Below are positions 34,350 to 42,787 of a stretch of DNA of 64,000 nt, one piece after another. Below the pieces are notes generated by a model that was given only the letters and a program-made list of their open reading frames with translations, was not told the origin of the DNA and made no database searches. The translations under genes were made by a program, and so were the position numbers. Every line of letters starts with the position of its first letter. The stretch's first letter is position 1. The DNA comes from Litorimonas sp947503715 (lineage in GTDB: Bacteria; Pseudomonadota; Alphaproteobacteria; Caulobacterales; Maricaulaceae): positions 1,798,001 through 1,862,000 of the forward strand of contig NZ_CP189850.1 of the NCBI RefSeq assembly GCF_050271975.1, written 5' to 3'.

Positions 34350-35762
34350 TTACGATTTGAATTGCGAAATGGCATCTTCCAGACGCCCGATTGTCTCGTC
34401 CTGTCCCAACAGGGCCAAAACGACGGATAGATCGGGCGAGGGTGAGCCGCCGGTCAGGGCCGCGCGGATGGGTTGTCCGATACGGCCAAAGCCAAGTTCG
34501 CGTTCAGTCGCAAAGTCTGTGAGCAGGGCCTGTAGGGCGTCTGCCGTCCATGGCGCGTCTTTGCGGGATTTGAAGCCTTGAGTCAAAGCCTCGACAATCT
34601 CAATCGCGCCGTCACGCTTGAGCGGTTTGGCCGTTTTCCCCGTAATTTCGAGGGGGCGAATGTCCATCAGGTAATGCGCTTGGTCGGCCAGTTCCGGCAG
34701 CGTTTTTGCGCGAGGTTTCAGTGTCGGCATGGCGGCGAGAATACGGGCGGAAACCGTCGCGTCCAGCGGGCCAATATTAACATTTTCGAGGAAGGGCAGG
34801 GCCAGTGTCATCAGATTATTATCTGACATCTCCGCCATATGCTGCGCGTTGATAAAGTCCATTTTGTCGAAATCAAGCCGCGCGGGAGAACTTGTAATCC
34901 CATCAAGCGAGAACGCTTCGGTAAGGGCTTCATCCGTCAGGAAAATTTCTACATCCCCATGGGACCAGCCCAGCTTCATCAGATAATTACGAAGACCGGA
35001 AGGCAGGTAGCCCAAATCCTCATAAGCTTCGACCCCGAGTGCGCCGTGACGTTTCGAGAGTTTCTTTCCGTCCGGCCCATGAATAAGAGGCACATGTGCC
35101 CATTGTGGGACGTTCCAACCCAAAGCTTGATAGAGCTGTGTCTGGCGTCCGGCATTGATGAGGTGATCGTCGCCGCGAATGACATGGGTCACGCCCATAT
35201 TGTGATCATCCACAACAACCGCCAGCATATAAGTCGGCGTTCTGTCCGCACGCAGGAGGACGAGGTCGTCAAAGGTAGAATTGTCCCATTTGACTTCGCC
35301 CTGCACATGATCCTGAATAACGGTCTGTCCTTCAGGCACACGGAAGCGAACGGCGAAGGGGGCGTCTTTTTCGTCCGTGCTGTCGCGATAGGGGCTACGG
35401 AAGGCGCGGTTGTTTTCGCGGGCTTCGGCTTTGAGAGCGTCGACCTCTTCATCAGTCGCATAACAGCGATAGGCCGTGCCATTTGCCAGCATCGTCTCGG
35501 CGGCGGCGACGTGGTCGTCAGCATTGCGGCTTTGATAGACGACATCGCCATCATGTTTGACGCCGAGCCATGCCATCCCGTCGAGAATCGCGCGGGTCGC
35601 ATCCTCCGTACTGCGGGCTTTGTCAGTATCTTCCACGCGCAGGCGAAATGTCCCACCCATTTTCTTGGCAAAATAGTAATTGAACAAGGCTGTTCTGGCC
35701 CCGCCAATATGTAAATATCCGGTGGGCGAGGGGGCAAAACGTGTGACGACGGGGTGGCTCAT
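34350..35762 (-). CDS. gltX: Glutamyl-tRNA synthetase
   Basis: Charges tRNA-Glu. 470 residues from ATG 35762: class I HIGH equivalent HIGGART near 18-24 after RFAPSPTGYL, and the KMSKS equivalent KLSKRHG near 244. A second ATG at 35789, with AGGA 3 bases before it, would add nine residues (MQARKSYIC); sequence similarity favours the shorter form. No zinc-ribbon cysteines are seen. The gene is divergent from comEC. Confidence 0.95.
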   Translation of the reverse strand: MSHPVVTRFAPSPTGYLHIGGARTALFNYYFAKKMGGTFRLRVEDTDKARSTEDATRAILDGMAWLGVKHDGDVVYQSRNADDHVAAAETMLANGTAYRCYATDEEVDALKAEARENNRAFRSPYRDSTDEKDAPFAVRFRVPEGQTVIQDHVQGEVKWDNSTFDDLVLLRADRTPTYMLAVVVDDHNMGVTHVIRGDDHLINAGRQTQLYQALGWNVPQWAHVPLIHGPDGKKLSKRHGALGVEAYEDLGYLPSGLRNYLMKLGWSHGDVEIFLTDEALTEAFSLDGITSSPARLDFDKMDFINAQHMAEMSDNNLMTLALPFLENVNIGPLDATVSARILAAMPTLKPRAKTLPELADQAHYLMDIRPLEITGKTAKPLKRDGAIEIVEALTQGFKSRKDAPWTADALQALLTDFATERELGFGRIGQPIRAALTGGSPSPDLSVVLALLGQDETIGRLEDAISQFKS

Positions 35763-35821
35763 ACAGATATAAGACTTTCTCGCTTGCATTGTTCCTGAAT
35801 TTCGTCGCTCTATGGCACGGG

Positions 35822-37957
35822 ATGTTCGGGGATAATAGCGATTTTGCGCGGGATTGGCCGCATGACGGACCTGCGGAAAGGCAGTTTGCGCGGTGGGCTG
35901 CCCGTCTGCAGGTCGAGCCGGATTTTAACACGGGCGTGATCGCATTTGCAGTCGGGATCGGCGCCTATTTCGCGCTGCCGCAAGAACCTGGCGTCATCTT
36001 GGTGGGGCAAGCTATTCTGGGCTTTGCCGTTTTGTGGATCGTATCGTCGCGCAAGGATTTTGTGGGGCAGGGGCTGGTCTGGATTGCGCTCCTGATCGCA
36101 CTCGGTTTTGGGCGGAGCCTCTGGCACAGTGCTGCCGCCGAAACGCCGCGTCTCCCCGTTCAGGAATATACTTACCGCGTCGAGGGCTGGGTCAGCGCGA
36201 TCGAGAAATCGGGGCGAAGCGAGCGCTATGTGATCGAGGTTCTGGACATCGAACGATTATCCAACGCCGAAACGCCTAAGCGGGTACGCATCCGCGTCAC
36301 CAAAGCGCCCGATCCGCCCATCCTTGCAGGCGATACAATCAATTGGCTGGCCGCTATGAAGGCTCCGCCCGGACCTGTCGTGCCAGGGGGATATGATCCG
36401 GCGCAGGCGGCCTATTTCAAGGGCATTGGGGGTTACGGATTTGGATATGGCGCGCCGCGGCAACAGGGCGATGCGGAGCTTGGCCTTGTCGATTCGACCA
36501 GACGAGCGATTGTTCGGTGGCGGTTTGGGCTTGCAGACCGGGTTATGGCAGTGGCTCCGGCTGAAACAGCAGGACTTCAAGCAGCTCTGATGACCGGTGT
36601 CCGACGCTATATCCCCGAGGAGCAGACGGAGAACCTGCGCGTCGCAGGTCTGGCGCATATTCTCGCAATTTCGGGATTGCATATGGGCTTGCTGGCGGGC
36701 GGGACGTTTACCGTTATGACGCTGCTGCTCGCCTGTATCCTGCCGCTCTCGCGCCGATATGATGTGCGCAAGCCCGCAGCCGTCATCGGAATAATCGCGG
36801 CGACGGCCTATCTCGTTCTGTCCGGTGCATCGGTCGCGACCCAACGCGCCTGGGTCATGGCGGTGATTGTGTTTCTTGCCGTCATACTGGACAGGCGGGC
36901 GGTCTCCATGCGCTCCGTTTGCGTGGCGGCACTCCTCACGCTCACGCTTCACCCCGAGAGCCTGATTTCCGTCGGGTTCCAGATGTCATTCGCGGCCGTC
37001 GCCGCACTCGTCCTGACCTACCAATATTGGCAATCCATCCGGCCCGTCTATGTTCAACCGACGCGATTTCGTAGAGGCGTGAACTTCTTCACCTCCCTGA
37101 GTGTCACCAGCCTCGTCGCCGGATTTGCGACGGGTGGGTTTGCACTGTTCCATTTCAACCGTTTCGCCAAATATGGCTTTATAGGTAACCTTCTGGCAAT
37201 GCCGCTTTTTTCGCTGGCCGTGATGCCGCTGGCTGTTATCTCACTGCTCGCAATTCCACTGGGTTTGGAACGCGTGCCGCTCTGGCTGATGGGGCAGGCG
37301 ATGGAGCCTATCCTCGCGGCAGCAGATTGGGTTGCGGGCTGGCCGGGGGCTATGGCTTACATCCCCGCGCCGCCCGATTGGGTTCTACCGGTTTACGGAT
37401 TGGGGTTTGCGATCATCTGCATTGCTAGGCGGTGGATGAAATTAGCGGGCCTGTTAATGATGCTCATGAGTTTCGCGGGCTGGAACAGCGCGGACGTCCC
37501 TGACCTCCGTATTTCCGAAGACGGCAAAGTCGCGTTCTGGCAGATGCCGGATACGGGTGAGGGTGATCCTATCCTCCTCGTCGATTCACGCCGCCCCGAT
37601 AGATATGGCCGCGATCAATTCGCGCAGCGTGCGGGATTGAACGACGTCGATTGGTTGCCATTCAAGGACAGTCTCGCGCAATGCGATGCGCTGGCATGCC
37701 GCGCGAGGATTGGAGCTTGGCAAATCTCAATTTTACAGAGCCCGTCCGAAGTGCCGGCAGAATGCGAAACCTCTGATCTCGTCATCCTCTCGGTCAGGCG
37801 GGCCGGACCCGTGGCGCGTCGAAACTGCGATTCAGTTCTGATTGACGAAACAACATTATGGGAGACGGGTGCGCTGGACGTCTATCTGAAAGACACTCTA
37901 ACGACAAAAGCCGCGCGCCGCCCCGAAGGACAGCGGCGGCTTTGGCATAATCCATAA
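35822..37957 (+). CDS. comEC: ComEC/Rec2 family membrane protein
   Basis: Forms the inner-membrane channel for single-stranded DNA in natural transformation. About 711 residues from ATG 35822 (a TTG at 35789 is possible). N-terminal helices and a DUF4131 domain are followed by the Competence domain with HILAISGLHMGLLAGG near 278 and several more helices. The C-terminal 190 residues resemble the metallo-beta-lactamase-like domain but lack HxHxDH, so it is probably inactive or structural. Other competence genes are not seen here, so actual transformation is unproven. Ends 9 bases before the convergent lexA stop. Confidence 0.88.
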   Translation: MFGDNSDFARDWPHDGPAERQFARWAARLQVEPDFNTGVIAFAVGIGAYFALPQEPGVILVGQAILGFAVLWIVSSRKDFVGQGLVWIALLIALGFGRSLWHSAAAETPRLPVQEYTYRVEGWVSAIEKSGRSERYVIEVLDIERLSNAETPKRVRIRVTKAPDPPILAGDTINWLAAMKAPPGPVVPGGYDPAQAAYFKGIGGYGFGYGAPRQQGDAELGLVDSTRRAIVRWRFGLADRVMAVAPAETAGLQAALMTGVRRYIPEEQTENLRVAGLAHILAISGLHMGLLAGGTFTVMTLLLACILPLSRRYDVRKPAAVIGIIAATAYLVLSGASVATQRAWVMAVIVFLAVILDRRAVSMRSVCVAALLTLTLHPESLISVGFQMSFAAVAALVLTYQYWQSIRPVYVQPTRFRRGVNFFTSLSVTSLVAGFATGGFALFHFNRFAKYGFIGNLLAMPLFSLAVMPLAVISLLAIPLGLERVPLWLMGQAMEPILAAADWVAGWPGAMAYIPAPPDWVLPVYGLGFAIICIARRWMKLAGLLMMLMSFAGWNSADVPDLRISEDGKVAFWQMPDTGEGDPILLVDSRRPDRYGRDQFAQRAGLNDVDWLPFKDSLAQCDALACRARIGAWQISILQSPSEVPAECETSDLVILSVRRAGPVARRNCDSVLIDETTLWETGALDVYLKDTLTTKAARRPEGQRRLWHNP
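37907..37943 (-). terminator. lexA terminator inside the comEC coding end
   Basis: AAAGCCGC (37907-37914) pairs with GCGGCTTT (37936-37943). Read on the minus strand, the stem ends in GCGGCTTTTG, a short T-run, 23 bases after the lexA stop. The hairpin is made of comEC codons. Confidence 0.5.
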
Positions 37958-37966
37958 ATATCTGAC

Positions 37967-38608
37967 TTACTGGTAGCTGCGGACGAGCCCTACGAGCACA
38001 CCCTGAACCTCGACACGGTCCGGACCGTAGGTCTTTGTCGGAAACTCTTTATTCTCCGCAATCAACTCGATCTCATTACCCGTTTTGTAAATGCGCTTGA
38101 GAGTCGCTTCGTCCTGATCGACGAGGGCCACTACAATTTCATTATTGCGGGCTGTATTGGCCTTGCGGATGACAACAATATCGCCGTCCATAATGCCCGC
38201 TTCAATCATTGACTCACCTTCAACTTCGAGCGCGTAGTGGTCGCCATTGCCCATCATGGAGGGTGGGACAGCCATCAGGTTGTGGCTATCCTCAATGGCA
38301 GCAATGGGCAGCCCCGCCGCGATTTTGCCAACAAACGGAATTTCGTATGTGTCATTGGCCGCAACAGGTGTCAGCGCATTATCCTCATCATAACCTTCCG
38401 GCAGTTTCAAAACTTCAATCGCCCGCGCCTTATTCGGCAGGCGGCGGATAAAGCCACGTTCTTCCAATGCTGAGATCAACCGGTGAATACCGGATTTCGA
38501 CGCCAGACCGAGTTGATCCTTCATTTCATCATAGGAGGGCGGTACACCCACGGCCTTAATCCGTTTATCAATGAGAATGAGCAGGTCTCTCTGCTTCTGG
38601 GTCAGCAT
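37967..38608 (-). CDS. lexA: SOS repressor LexA
   Basis: Represses the SOS regulon and self-cleaves when RecA is activated by DNA damage. 213 residues from ATG 38608, which has GGAG 7 bases upstream; an earlier in-frame start would add nine foreign residues. Winged helix-turn-helix at 1-65 (SKSGIHRLISALEERGFI), cleavage bond Ala98-Gly99 (KIAAGLP), catalytic Ser133 (GESM) and Lys171 (ATLKR). A LexA operator 46 bases before the start implies autoregulation. Confidence 0.97.
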   Translation of the reverse strand: MLTQKQRDLLILIDKRIKAVGVPPSYDEMKDQLGLASKSGIHRLISALEERGFIRRLPNKARAIEVLKLPEGYDEDNALTPVAANDTYEIPFVGKIAAGLPIAAIEDSHNLMAVPPSMMGNGDHYALEVEGESMIEAGIMDGDIVVIRKANTARNNEIVVALVDQDEATLKRIYKTGNEIELIAENKEFPTKTYGPDRVEVQGVLVGLVRSYQ

Positions 38609-38654
38609 AGCGGTCTCCGTATTTTGGCCGAACAAATCAGCAACATCGCCTTTT

Positions 38655-38669
38655 GTTCTACGGATGTTC
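38655..38669 (-). promoter_or_regulatory. LexA operator of lexA
   Basis: GTTC (38655-38658), seven bases, GTTC (38666-38669) on the plus strand; GAACATCCGTAGAAC in gene direction. Shares GAACAT-N3-TAGAAC with the operator at 12696-12710. Gives classical autorepression. Confidence 0.87.
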
Positions 38670-38704
38670 TGCTGATTGTCAAGTCACATCAAAAGTGAGG
38701 CAAA

Positions 38705-38926
38705 TCAGTCATCATCCTGCGTTGCTAGTTGAATGCCGCACCAAGGGCAGAAATATATTCTGTAAATAGATTGTCCACCATCCTTGATGTAGATGCCCCA
38801 CTCATCATTGTTATCATCATCTTTATGATGAAATATGACCATGTCTGAGCAATCATGTCTGTCAGGATGATCGGGACATGTCCGTTCAAGATCAGCTTTC
38901 ATCATGTCACAGCAATACTCAGTCAT
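38705..38926 (-). CDS. DUF6980-like small cysteine-rich protein
   Basis: A 73-residue protein with cysteines at 5, 6, 17 and 26 and a CPWCG knuckle at 60-64, probably a metal-binding or beta-rich small domain; it recalls the DUF6980 family (CC-x-M start, FCPWCG end). Its ATG overlaps the trpC stop by 4 bases (ATGA), so it is translated as the last gene of the trp operon. Codon use is more AT-rich than trpC. Function unknown; a metabolic link to tryptophan is not implied by the sequence. Confidence 0.75.
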   Translation of the reverse strand: MTEYCCDMMKADLERTCPDHPDRHDCSDMVIFHHKDDDNNDEWGIYIKDGGQSIYRIYFCPWCGIQLATQDDD

Positions 38927-39726
38927 TTCATAATAAGTTTATTCGTGGCTTTTGCGACATCCTCCTGCCGCATCAAACTCTCGCCAATCAAATAGCCTTG
39001 CGCGCCGCTATCGGCGAGGCGGGTGATGTCGTCTTTTGTGAAAATGCCTGACTCCGCGATCAGTGTGCAGTCCTTTGGCGCTAAGCCCGAGAGGCAGTCA
39101 AATGTGTCGAGCGTTGTATCGAATGTTCGGAGGTCGCGGTTGTTCACCCCGATAAGAGTCGCGCCCAATCCTATTGCACGTTTCAACTCGGCTTCGTCAT
39201 GCGTCTCAACCAAGGCGTCCAACCCAAGCGTTTCGGCCTCCTTCATCAGAGCTTTCGCCGTCTCGTCACCAATCATCGCCAGAATGACAAGAATACAATC
39301 TGCCCCCATCGCGGCGCTTTCCGCGATTTGGATGGGATCGAGCATGAAGTCCTTGCGGAGCAGGGGGAGATGTGTCGCTGCGCGGACTTGCGCGAAAATT
39401 TCATTGCTGCCCTGGAATCCCGGGCCATCGGTGAGCACGGAGAGGCAAGTCGCGCCACCCGCTTCGTAAGCTTTTGCGATGTCCACCGGATCGAAATCTT
39501 CGCGGATGATGCCTTTGGACGGGCTCGCCTTTTTGACTTCACAGATGAGTGCAGGACCCGACGCCGCTTTGATCGCATCTTCGAATTTGCGGGGATGGGG
39601 CAGAGCGGCTGCCGTTTCGCGCAGCACTTCTATCGTGGTCTGCGATTTCAACGCCGTGACCTCATCGGCTTTATAGGTGGCGATGCGTTTTAACACATCC
39701 GGCGCGTCCATCAGGGCCGAGGTCAT
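38923..39726 (-). CDS. trpC: Indole-3-glycerol phosphate synthase
   Basis: Converts CdRP to indole-3-glycerol phosphate in tryptophan synthesis. 267 residues of TIM-barrel: LICEVKKASPSKGIIREDFDP near 55-75, LRKDFMLDP, and IGVNNRDLRTF near 184, plus AESGI. It is the monofunctional enzyme without the TrpF domain. ATGA overlaps join it to trpD upstream and to the DUF6980-like gene downstream. Confidence 0.96.
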   Translation of the reverse strand: MTSALMDAPDVLKRIATYKADEVTALKSQTTIEVLRETAAALPHPRKFEDAIKAASGPALICEVKKASPSKGIIREDFDPVDIAKAYEAGGATCLSVLTDGPGFQGSNEIFAQVRAATHLPLLRKDFMLDPIQIAESAAMGADCILVILAMIGDETAKALMKEAETLGLDALVETHDEAELKRAIGLGATLIGVNNRDLRTFDTTLDTFDCLSGLAPKDCTLIAESGIFTKDDITRLADSGAQGYLIGESLMRQEDVAKATNKLIMK

Positions 39727-40742
39727 AATTTCACCCCCGAGAGTTCCGTCAGTCGCTTTAACGCCAATTTGGCAAACCCTGAATCGATGGATTGCGTCGC
39801 TTTGACAATGCCGAGACCGACATTTTCCGCGACACCCGCAATCATCAGGGCGACACCGGCGTTCAGGATGACGATGTCCCGATAGGCAGATTTTTCGCCG
39901 TCCAATAGGCCTTGTAACGCTGCCGCATTCACATCGGGATCGCCGCCTTTCAACTCCGCCATATCTGAAATCGGAATGCCAAATTCGCGCGGGTCAATTT
40001 CAAAATCGCGCACGGCTCCCGCGCGGACTTCGGAGACGAATGTCTTTCCCGTCGTCGTGATTTCGTCCAGCCCGTCTTCGCCGTGAACGACCCAAGCGCG
40101 TTTGGTGCCGAGCTCCGCCAGCGCCTCCGCCATGGGGCGTCTCCACCCATCATCGCAGACACCGAGCAGAATATGCGACGCGCGCGCCGGATTGCTCATC
40201 GGGCCGAGCATGTTGAACAATGTCCGGATGCCCAGTGCTTTGCGGGCAGGTCCGGTATGTCGCATGGCGGGATGATGGTTCGGCGCGAAAAGAAAGCCGA
40301 TGCCTGCATCCTCAATACAGAGTTTCGCTGTGGCGGGACTCATGCCGAGGTCCACGCCGAGCTTTGCAAATGTATCGGCGGTTCCCGTCAGGCTGCTCGC
40401 GGCACGATTACCATGTTTCGCGACCTTTGCCCCAGCGCCTGCGCAGACGAGAGCGGTTGCAGTCGAGATGGAGAGCGTATGCAATCCCGTCCCACCCGTG
40501 CCGACAATGTCAATAACGTCGAAATCTAGCTCTACAGGGACCATGTTCTCGCGCATGACTTCTGTGCCAACACGGAGTTCCTGTGCGGACAAGCCAATCA
40601 TTTCGAGACCGAGAAGGAGGGCGCTGACTTGTTCCGATTGCGATTCGCCGTTCAGGATTGAGGTCAGGGCCGCACGCAATGCTTCCGGTGATGGTCGGTC
40701 GCCCGCGCCGAGTGTTTTGAAGATGTCCGTATTGAGGCTCAC
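39723..40742 (-). CDS. trpD: Anthranilate phosphoribosyltransferase
   Basis: Transfers phosphoribose from PRPP to anthranilate. 339 residues with IVGTGGTGLHTLSISTATA near 79-97 (PRPP-binding glycine loop), KHGNRAASS and the FAPNHHPAMRHTGPAR stretch. Starts with GTG 40742, overlapping the trpG stop (GTGA). Confidence 0.96.
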   Translation of the reverse strand: MSLNTDIFKTLGAGDRPSPEALRAALTSILNGESQSEQVSALLLGLEMIGLSAQELRVGTEVMRENMVPVELDFDVIDIVGTGGTGLHTLSISTATALVCAGAGAKVAKHGNRAASSLTGTADTFAKLGVDLGMSPATAKLCIEDAGIGFLFAPNHHPAMRHTGPARKALGIRTLFNMLGPMSNPARASHILLGVCDDGWRRPMAEALAELGTKRAWVVHGEDGLDEITTTGKTFVSEVRAGAVRDFEIDPREFGIPISDMAELKGGDPDVNAAALQGLLDGEKSAYRDIVILNAGVALMIAGVAENVGLGIVKATQSIDSGFAKLALKRLTELSGVKL

Positions 40743-41314
40743 CGCATCCCCGCAATGTCGAGGAACCGTCCGATCAGCTTATGCCCGTTCTCGGACGCGA
40801 TGGATTCGGGGTGAAATTGTAACCCGTGAATCGGGCGCGTCGCGTGACGAAGGCCCATGATCTCGCCGTCTTCCGTCCAGGCATTGACGAGGAGTTCCGG
40901 GGGCAATGTTTCTCGTTCGACAGAGAGCGAGTGATAGCGCGTTGCGTTGAACGGGCTTTCTAAATCTTCGAATAATCCCGTGCCGTCATGGTGCATGGGT
41001 GAGACTTTGCCGTGCATGATTTCTTTGGCGCGAATGACTTTCCCGCCAAAGGCTTGGCCGATGGATTGCTGGCCGAGGCAGATCCCGAGTATGGGGAGGT
41101 CTTCGGGTGCCTGTTTGATAAGGTCTAGGCAGATGCCCGCTTCCGTCGGCGTTTTTGGCCCGGGGGAGAGCAGCACAGCTTTCGCGCCCATGGAAAGCGC
41201 TTGGCCGACCCCGATATCGTCATTGCGAACCACATGTGTTTCAGCGCCGAGCTCCTGCGCGTAATGCACGAGGTTATAGGTGAAACTGTCATAATTATCG
41301 ATGACGAGGAGCAT
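40739..41314 (-). CDS. trpG: Anthranilate synthase glutaminase component
   Basis: Supplies ammonia from glutamine to TrpE. 191 residues, class I amidotransferase: oxyanion loop LLSPGPKTP, nucleophile region LGICLGQQSIGQAFG near 76-90 (Cys), and catalytic His-Glu in LQFHPESI near 169. May also serve p-aminobenzoate synthesis as in other bacteria. ATG overlaps the trpE stop by one base. Confidence 0.95.
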   Translation of the reverse strand: MLLVIDNYDSFTYNLVHYAQELGAETHVVRNDDIGVGQALSMGAKAVLLSPGPKTPTEAGICLDLIKQAPEDLPILGICLGQQSIGQAFGGKVIRAKEIMHGKVSPMHHDGTGLFEDLESPFNATRYHSLSVERETLPPELLVNAWTEDGEIMGLRHATRPIHGLQFHPESIASENGHKLIGRFLDIAGMR

Positions 41315-42780
41315 TAGCTATTCCCTCCGAACCGAACGGATTGTTCCGCTGCGCGAAAGAGGGCCGCGCTCTTATGCAGGGTTTCTTCGAATTCCATCTG
41401 CGGCACGGAGTCCATGACGATGCCGGCGCCCGCGCGAACGTGGAGCGTTCCATCTTTCACAATCGCCGTACGCAGAGCGATAGCTGTGTCCATGTCGCCA
41501 TTGACGGAAATATATCCAACCGCACCCGCATAAATGCCGCGCTTTTCATCTTCCAACTCATCAATAATTTCCATCGCGCGGACTTTGGGTGCGCCGCTAA
41601 CCGTGCCTGCGGGGAAACCTGCGAAGAGCGCGTCGAGCGTGTCGAGTCCTTCACGGATTTCGCCTTCCACGTTCGAGACGATATGCATGACATGGCTATA
41701 GCGTTCGACAGTGAACCGTTCCGTGACGCGAACCGTTCCGGATTTCGCGACGCGGCCGACATCGTTTCGACCCAAGTCGAGCAGCATGAGATGTTCCGCA
41801 CATTCTTTTGGATCATTCAGCAGGTCCTGTTCCAGCGCCAAATCCTGCGCCGTGTTTTTCCCACGTGGACGTGTTCCTGCGATAGGGCGAACTGTGACGA
41901 CACCGTCACGCAGACGCACAAGAATTTCCGGACTTGAGCCGATGATTTGATGGTCGTCGAAGTCGAGGAAATAGAGAAAGGGCGAGGGGTTCATCCGGCG
42001 GAGACTGCGATAGAGCGCAAAGGGCGTCGCTGGCAGTGGCGCGGAGAGGCGCTGTCCGATCACGACTTGGAAGATGTCCCCCGCGAGAATGTAATCTTTG
42101 GCTTTCGCAACACGCTGGCCAAATGTTGGACCGTCTGTTCCGAGAACGGGCTCAAGTTTTGGAATGGTGACATCGCGTCCCGTATTGGCGGAAACAGGCA
42201 AGGCGAGGTCCGCCGCAACGCGCTCAATCCGCGCACAGGCTGCGCCGTAATCATCGCCTGCATCAAGAGGTGAACCAATAATGATTTCCTGCGCGACTTG
42301 ATCGAAGATACAGACGATACGCGGGCGCACCATGATCGCATCCGGTGTCCCGATAGGGTCATGTTTTGCGGTGGAGAGCGTCTCCACTTGCCGCACCATG
42401 TCATAACCCAGATAGCCGAAGAGACCCGCCGCCATGGGTGGAATATCTTCAGGAAGGTCGAAGCTAACTTCCGCTTGCAAGGCGCGGAGGGCGTCGAGAG
42501 GTTTGCCGTCACAGGGCGTATACTCGCCGCCGTCGCGCGAAATCTCGCTGGCATCGCCTTCACTCCGCCAGATGATATCGGGGTCGAATCCGAAGAAACT
42601 ATAACGTCCGCGCTGTTCGCCTCCCGTCACACTTTCAAACAGAAACGCGTATGGCTTACCTTGCGCAGCCTTCAAAAAGGCAGACACAGGTGTGTCAATA
42701 TCATTGATAACCCGCGCGAAAATAAGCTGCGCGGAGGAGGCGTCTAACTGATCAGGTGCAGGTGAAAATTGTAACGTCAC
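41314..42780 (-). CDS. trpE: Anthranilate synthase component I
   Basis: Makes anthranilate from chorismate, the committed step of tryptophan synthesis. 488 residues; the N-terminal region has the Trp feedback segment FLFESVTGGEQRGRYSFFG, and the C-terminal chorismate-binding domain has RPIAGTRPRG, LDLGRNDVGRV and FPAGTVSGAPKVRAMEII. Separate from TrpG, not fused as in some rhizobia. Starts with GTG, 7 bases after the ppiD stop. I see no leader peptide or attenuator directly upstream. Confidence 0.96.
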   Translation of the reverse strand: MTLQFSPAPDQLDASSAQLIFARVINDIDTPVSAFLKAAQGKPYAFLFESVTGGEQRGRYSFFGFDPDIIWRSEGDASEISRDGGEYTPCDGKPLDALRALQAEVSFDLPEDIPPMAAGLFGYLGYDMVRQVETLSTAKHDPIGTPDAIMVRPRIVCIFDQVAQEIIIGSPLDAGDDYGAACARIERVAADLALPVSANTGRDVTIPKLEPVLGTDGPTFGQRVAKAKDYILAGDIFQVVIGQRLSAPLPATPFALYRSLRRMNPSPFLYFLDFDDHQIIGSSPEILVRLRDGVVTVRPIAGTRPRGKNTAQDLALEQDLLNDPKECAEHLMLLDLGRNDVGRVAKSGTVRVTERFTVERYSHVMHIVSNVEGEIREGLDTLDALFAGFPAGTVSGAPKVRAMEIIDELEDEKRGIYAGAVGYISVNGDMDTAIALRTAIVKDGTLHVRAGAGIVMDSVPQMEFEETLHKSAALFRAAEQSVRFGGNS

Positions 42781-42787
42781 GGCCGAA

